Source: Selenomonadales bacterium (GTDB lineage Bacteria > Bacillota > Negativicutes > Sporomusales > UBA7701). Taken from it: DNA of 64,000 bases. Shown here in pieces: positions 62,947 to 64,000 of this stretch. The notes beneath the pieces were generated by a model. It saw only the letters and a list, made by a program, of their open reading frames with translations. It ran no database searches and was not told the DNA's origin. The position numbers and the translations under genes are program-made. The stretch lies in NCBI GenBank assembly GCA_029975165.1, contig JARKPR010000092.1, forward strand, positions 31,937 to 95,936, read 5' to 3'. How positions within the stretch are numbered: position 1 is the first letter of the stretch; the number at the start of each line of letters is the position of its first letter.

Positions 62947-63007
62947 TTCGCTCTCTTTAATGCCGGTATTCTCTAAGCTAATTATAGCTAAACCTTGTGC
63001 CGGCTTT

Positions 63008-63035
63008 GGTTAACTTTGTGTAAACAATTAATTAA
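63008..63035 (-). promoter_or_regulatory. PHO box for the CBS-GGDEF gene
   Basis: On the minus strand TTAATT, TTTACA and TTAACC at exact 11-bp steps, 62 bases before the start. It is back-to-back with the regulator's own box. Confidence 0.75.
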
Positions 63036-63054
63036 TTATGGCGGTTCGCAAAGC

Positions 63055-63082
63055 TTAACATTTCATTAACGATAAGTTAACA
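63055..63082 (+). promoter_or_regulatory. PHO box for the PhoB/PhoP-type regulator
   Basis: TTAACA, TTAACG and TTAACA at exact 11-bp steps, 93 bases before the regulator's GTG, consistent with autoregulation. Confidence 0.85.
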
Positions 63083-63175
63083 GAGGCCCTGAATTCGATG
63101 CAGGATTAAGGAATACTTACTCGGAATCAAATAGGTAAGACCCGCGGTAAGCGGCGCAGACGGAGGAAAGCGCAA

Positions 63176-63868
63176 GTGGCAGGCAAAATCATGATCGTCG
63201 ATGACGAGGCCAATATTCGCCAGTTGGTGAGGTTCAATTTAGAGAAAGAGGGTTTTACCGTCATAGAGACGGAGGATGGCGATGCCTGCTTGGAAACCGT
63301 CGGCCGGGAAAAGCCGGATTTGATCATGCTTGACATAATGCTGCCGGGGAAGGACGGCCTGGAGGTATGCCGCCTGCTCAAGGCCCAGCACTCCACGGCG
63401 GGGATACCGATAATCATGCTGACTGCCAAAGCGGAAGAAATCGACACTGTCCTTGGGCTGGAGATGGGGGCCGATGATTACGTGACCAAACCTTTCAGCC
63501 CCCGTGAACTGACCGCGCGAATCAAGGCCGTGCTCCGCCGCAACCAGAAGGAGCCGTCTCTGGACGATGAACTGGTGTTCGGGAACCTGCGGCTAAACCT
63601 GGCCCGCTACGAGACCTTCCTCGGCCGGGATAAGCTGGAACTGACCCCGAAAGAATACGAGCTGCTCAAATGCTTCATCACGTGCGCCGGCAAGGCGTTT
63701 ACCCGCGAACAGCTGCTGGAGCAGGTATGGGGATACGAGTACGCCGGCGACACCCGCACGGTGGACGTCCATATCCGCCACCTGCGGATCAAGCTGGCCG
63801 CCGACCGGGCGCTGGCCGAGGCCATCGAGACGGTCCGGGGCGTGGGCTACAGGCTGCGCAACAATTAA
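63176..63868 (+). CDS. phoP: OmpR/PhoB-family response regulator (Pho regulator)
   Basis: 230 residues. Receiver domain with D9/D10, phosphoacceptor D53 in MLDIMLPG and lysine in VTKPFSPRE, then a winged helix from about 130 with LTPKEYELL and the recognition region DTRTVDVHIRHLR. GTG start behind GGAGG. It is preceded by its own PHO box and followed by pstB, so it is the likely PhoP/PhoB that reads all the arrays in this window. No PhoR-type kinase lies next to it in the visible sequence. Confidence 0.9.
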   Translation: MAGKIMIVDDEANIRQLVRFNLEKEGFTVIETEDGDACLETVGREKPDLIMLDIMLPGKDGLEVCRLLKAQHSTAGIPIIMLTAKAEEIDTVLGLEMGADDYVTKPFSPRELTARIKAVLRRNQKEPSLDDELVFGNLRLNLARYETFLGRDKLELTPKEYELLKCFITCAGKAFTREQLLEQVWGYEYAGDTRTVDVHIRHLRIKLAADRALAEAIETVRGVGYRLRNN

Positions 63869-63930
63869 CCAAAGCACAGGCGGACAATGATATAGTTCAG
63901 CATAGAGAAGCAGCGGGAGGACAAAAGCGG

Positions 63931-64000
63931 ATGACCGATAAGATACGCATCAACAAACTAACCCTCTACTACGGCGACACCATGGCCCTAAAAAAAGTCT
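63931..64000 (+). CDS. pstB: Phosphate ABC transporter ATPase PstB, N-terminal end (cut by window)
   Basis: 23 codons visible: MTDKIRINKLTLYYGDT then MALKKV, the characteristic PstB N-terminus. GGGAGG lies ten bases before the ATG, and the gene starts 62 bases after the Pho regulator. The window ends before Walker A. Confidence 0.8.
   Translation, partial: MTDKIRINKLTLYYGDTMALKKV

Overview
This is about 64 kb of mostly GC-rich bacterial chromosome with strong GGAGG ribosome sites, frequent TTG/GTG starts and sigma-A-type promoters, which points to a Firmicute. A broken N-terminal piece of an LptF/LptG lipopolysaccharide-export permease (34067-34249), together with TRAP transport and the GC level, suggests a diderm Firmicute of the Negativicutes (Sporomusaceae-like). 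That placement is inference. No rRNA, tRNA or CRISPR array was seen.

Region 1 (1-6.7 kb) holds the 3' part of enolase, then a good promoter, a textbook fluoride riboswitch with an overlapping terminator, and a tight six-gene operon: dynamin-like GTPase, CPA2 cation/proton antiporter, UspA, two paralogous CxxC/CxxH proteins and a DUF190 protein. No classical fluoride exporter (CrcB/Fluc or CLC-F) is present.

Region 2 (6.7-21.2 kb) is visibly more AT-rich and looks like an acquired catabolic islet. One operon, divergent from a LysR regulator, encodes an acylating aldehyde dehydrogenase, an HMG-CoA-lyase-like enzyme, an iron-dependent alcohol dehydrogenase, a Gfo/Idh oxidoreductase, a complete TRAP transporter and an MBL-fold protein. 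A second operon, divergent from a second LysR regulator, encodes a split transketolase and a beta-hydroxyacid dehydrogenase. The right edge is marked by IS3- and IS256-type transposase debris.

Region 3 (21.2-64 kb) is a phosphate-starvation (Pho) block. I count thirteen PHO-box-like arrays (TTAACA-type hexamers at 11-bp spacing) in front of nearly every transcription unit: an MGDG-synthase-like glycosyltransferase; a CheA-like kinase with CheY and CheX proteins; a giant tandem P-type ATPase; a Nudix hydrolase; a GtrA/glycosyltransferase/PAP2 operon; PhoH; an alkaline phosphatase with a metal-linked ABC system; a GGDEF/HD-GYP protein; a Tat-exported HD protein; a complete core C-P lyase (phn) operon; a catalytically degenerate SixA-like protein; a CBS-GGDEF protein; and the OmpR/PhoB-type regulator itself, followed by the start of pstB. 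Together the genes describe one response to phosphate loss: scavenging of phosphate esters and phosphonates, envelope and lipid remodelling, cation transport, and sensory and cyclic-di-GMP signalling.
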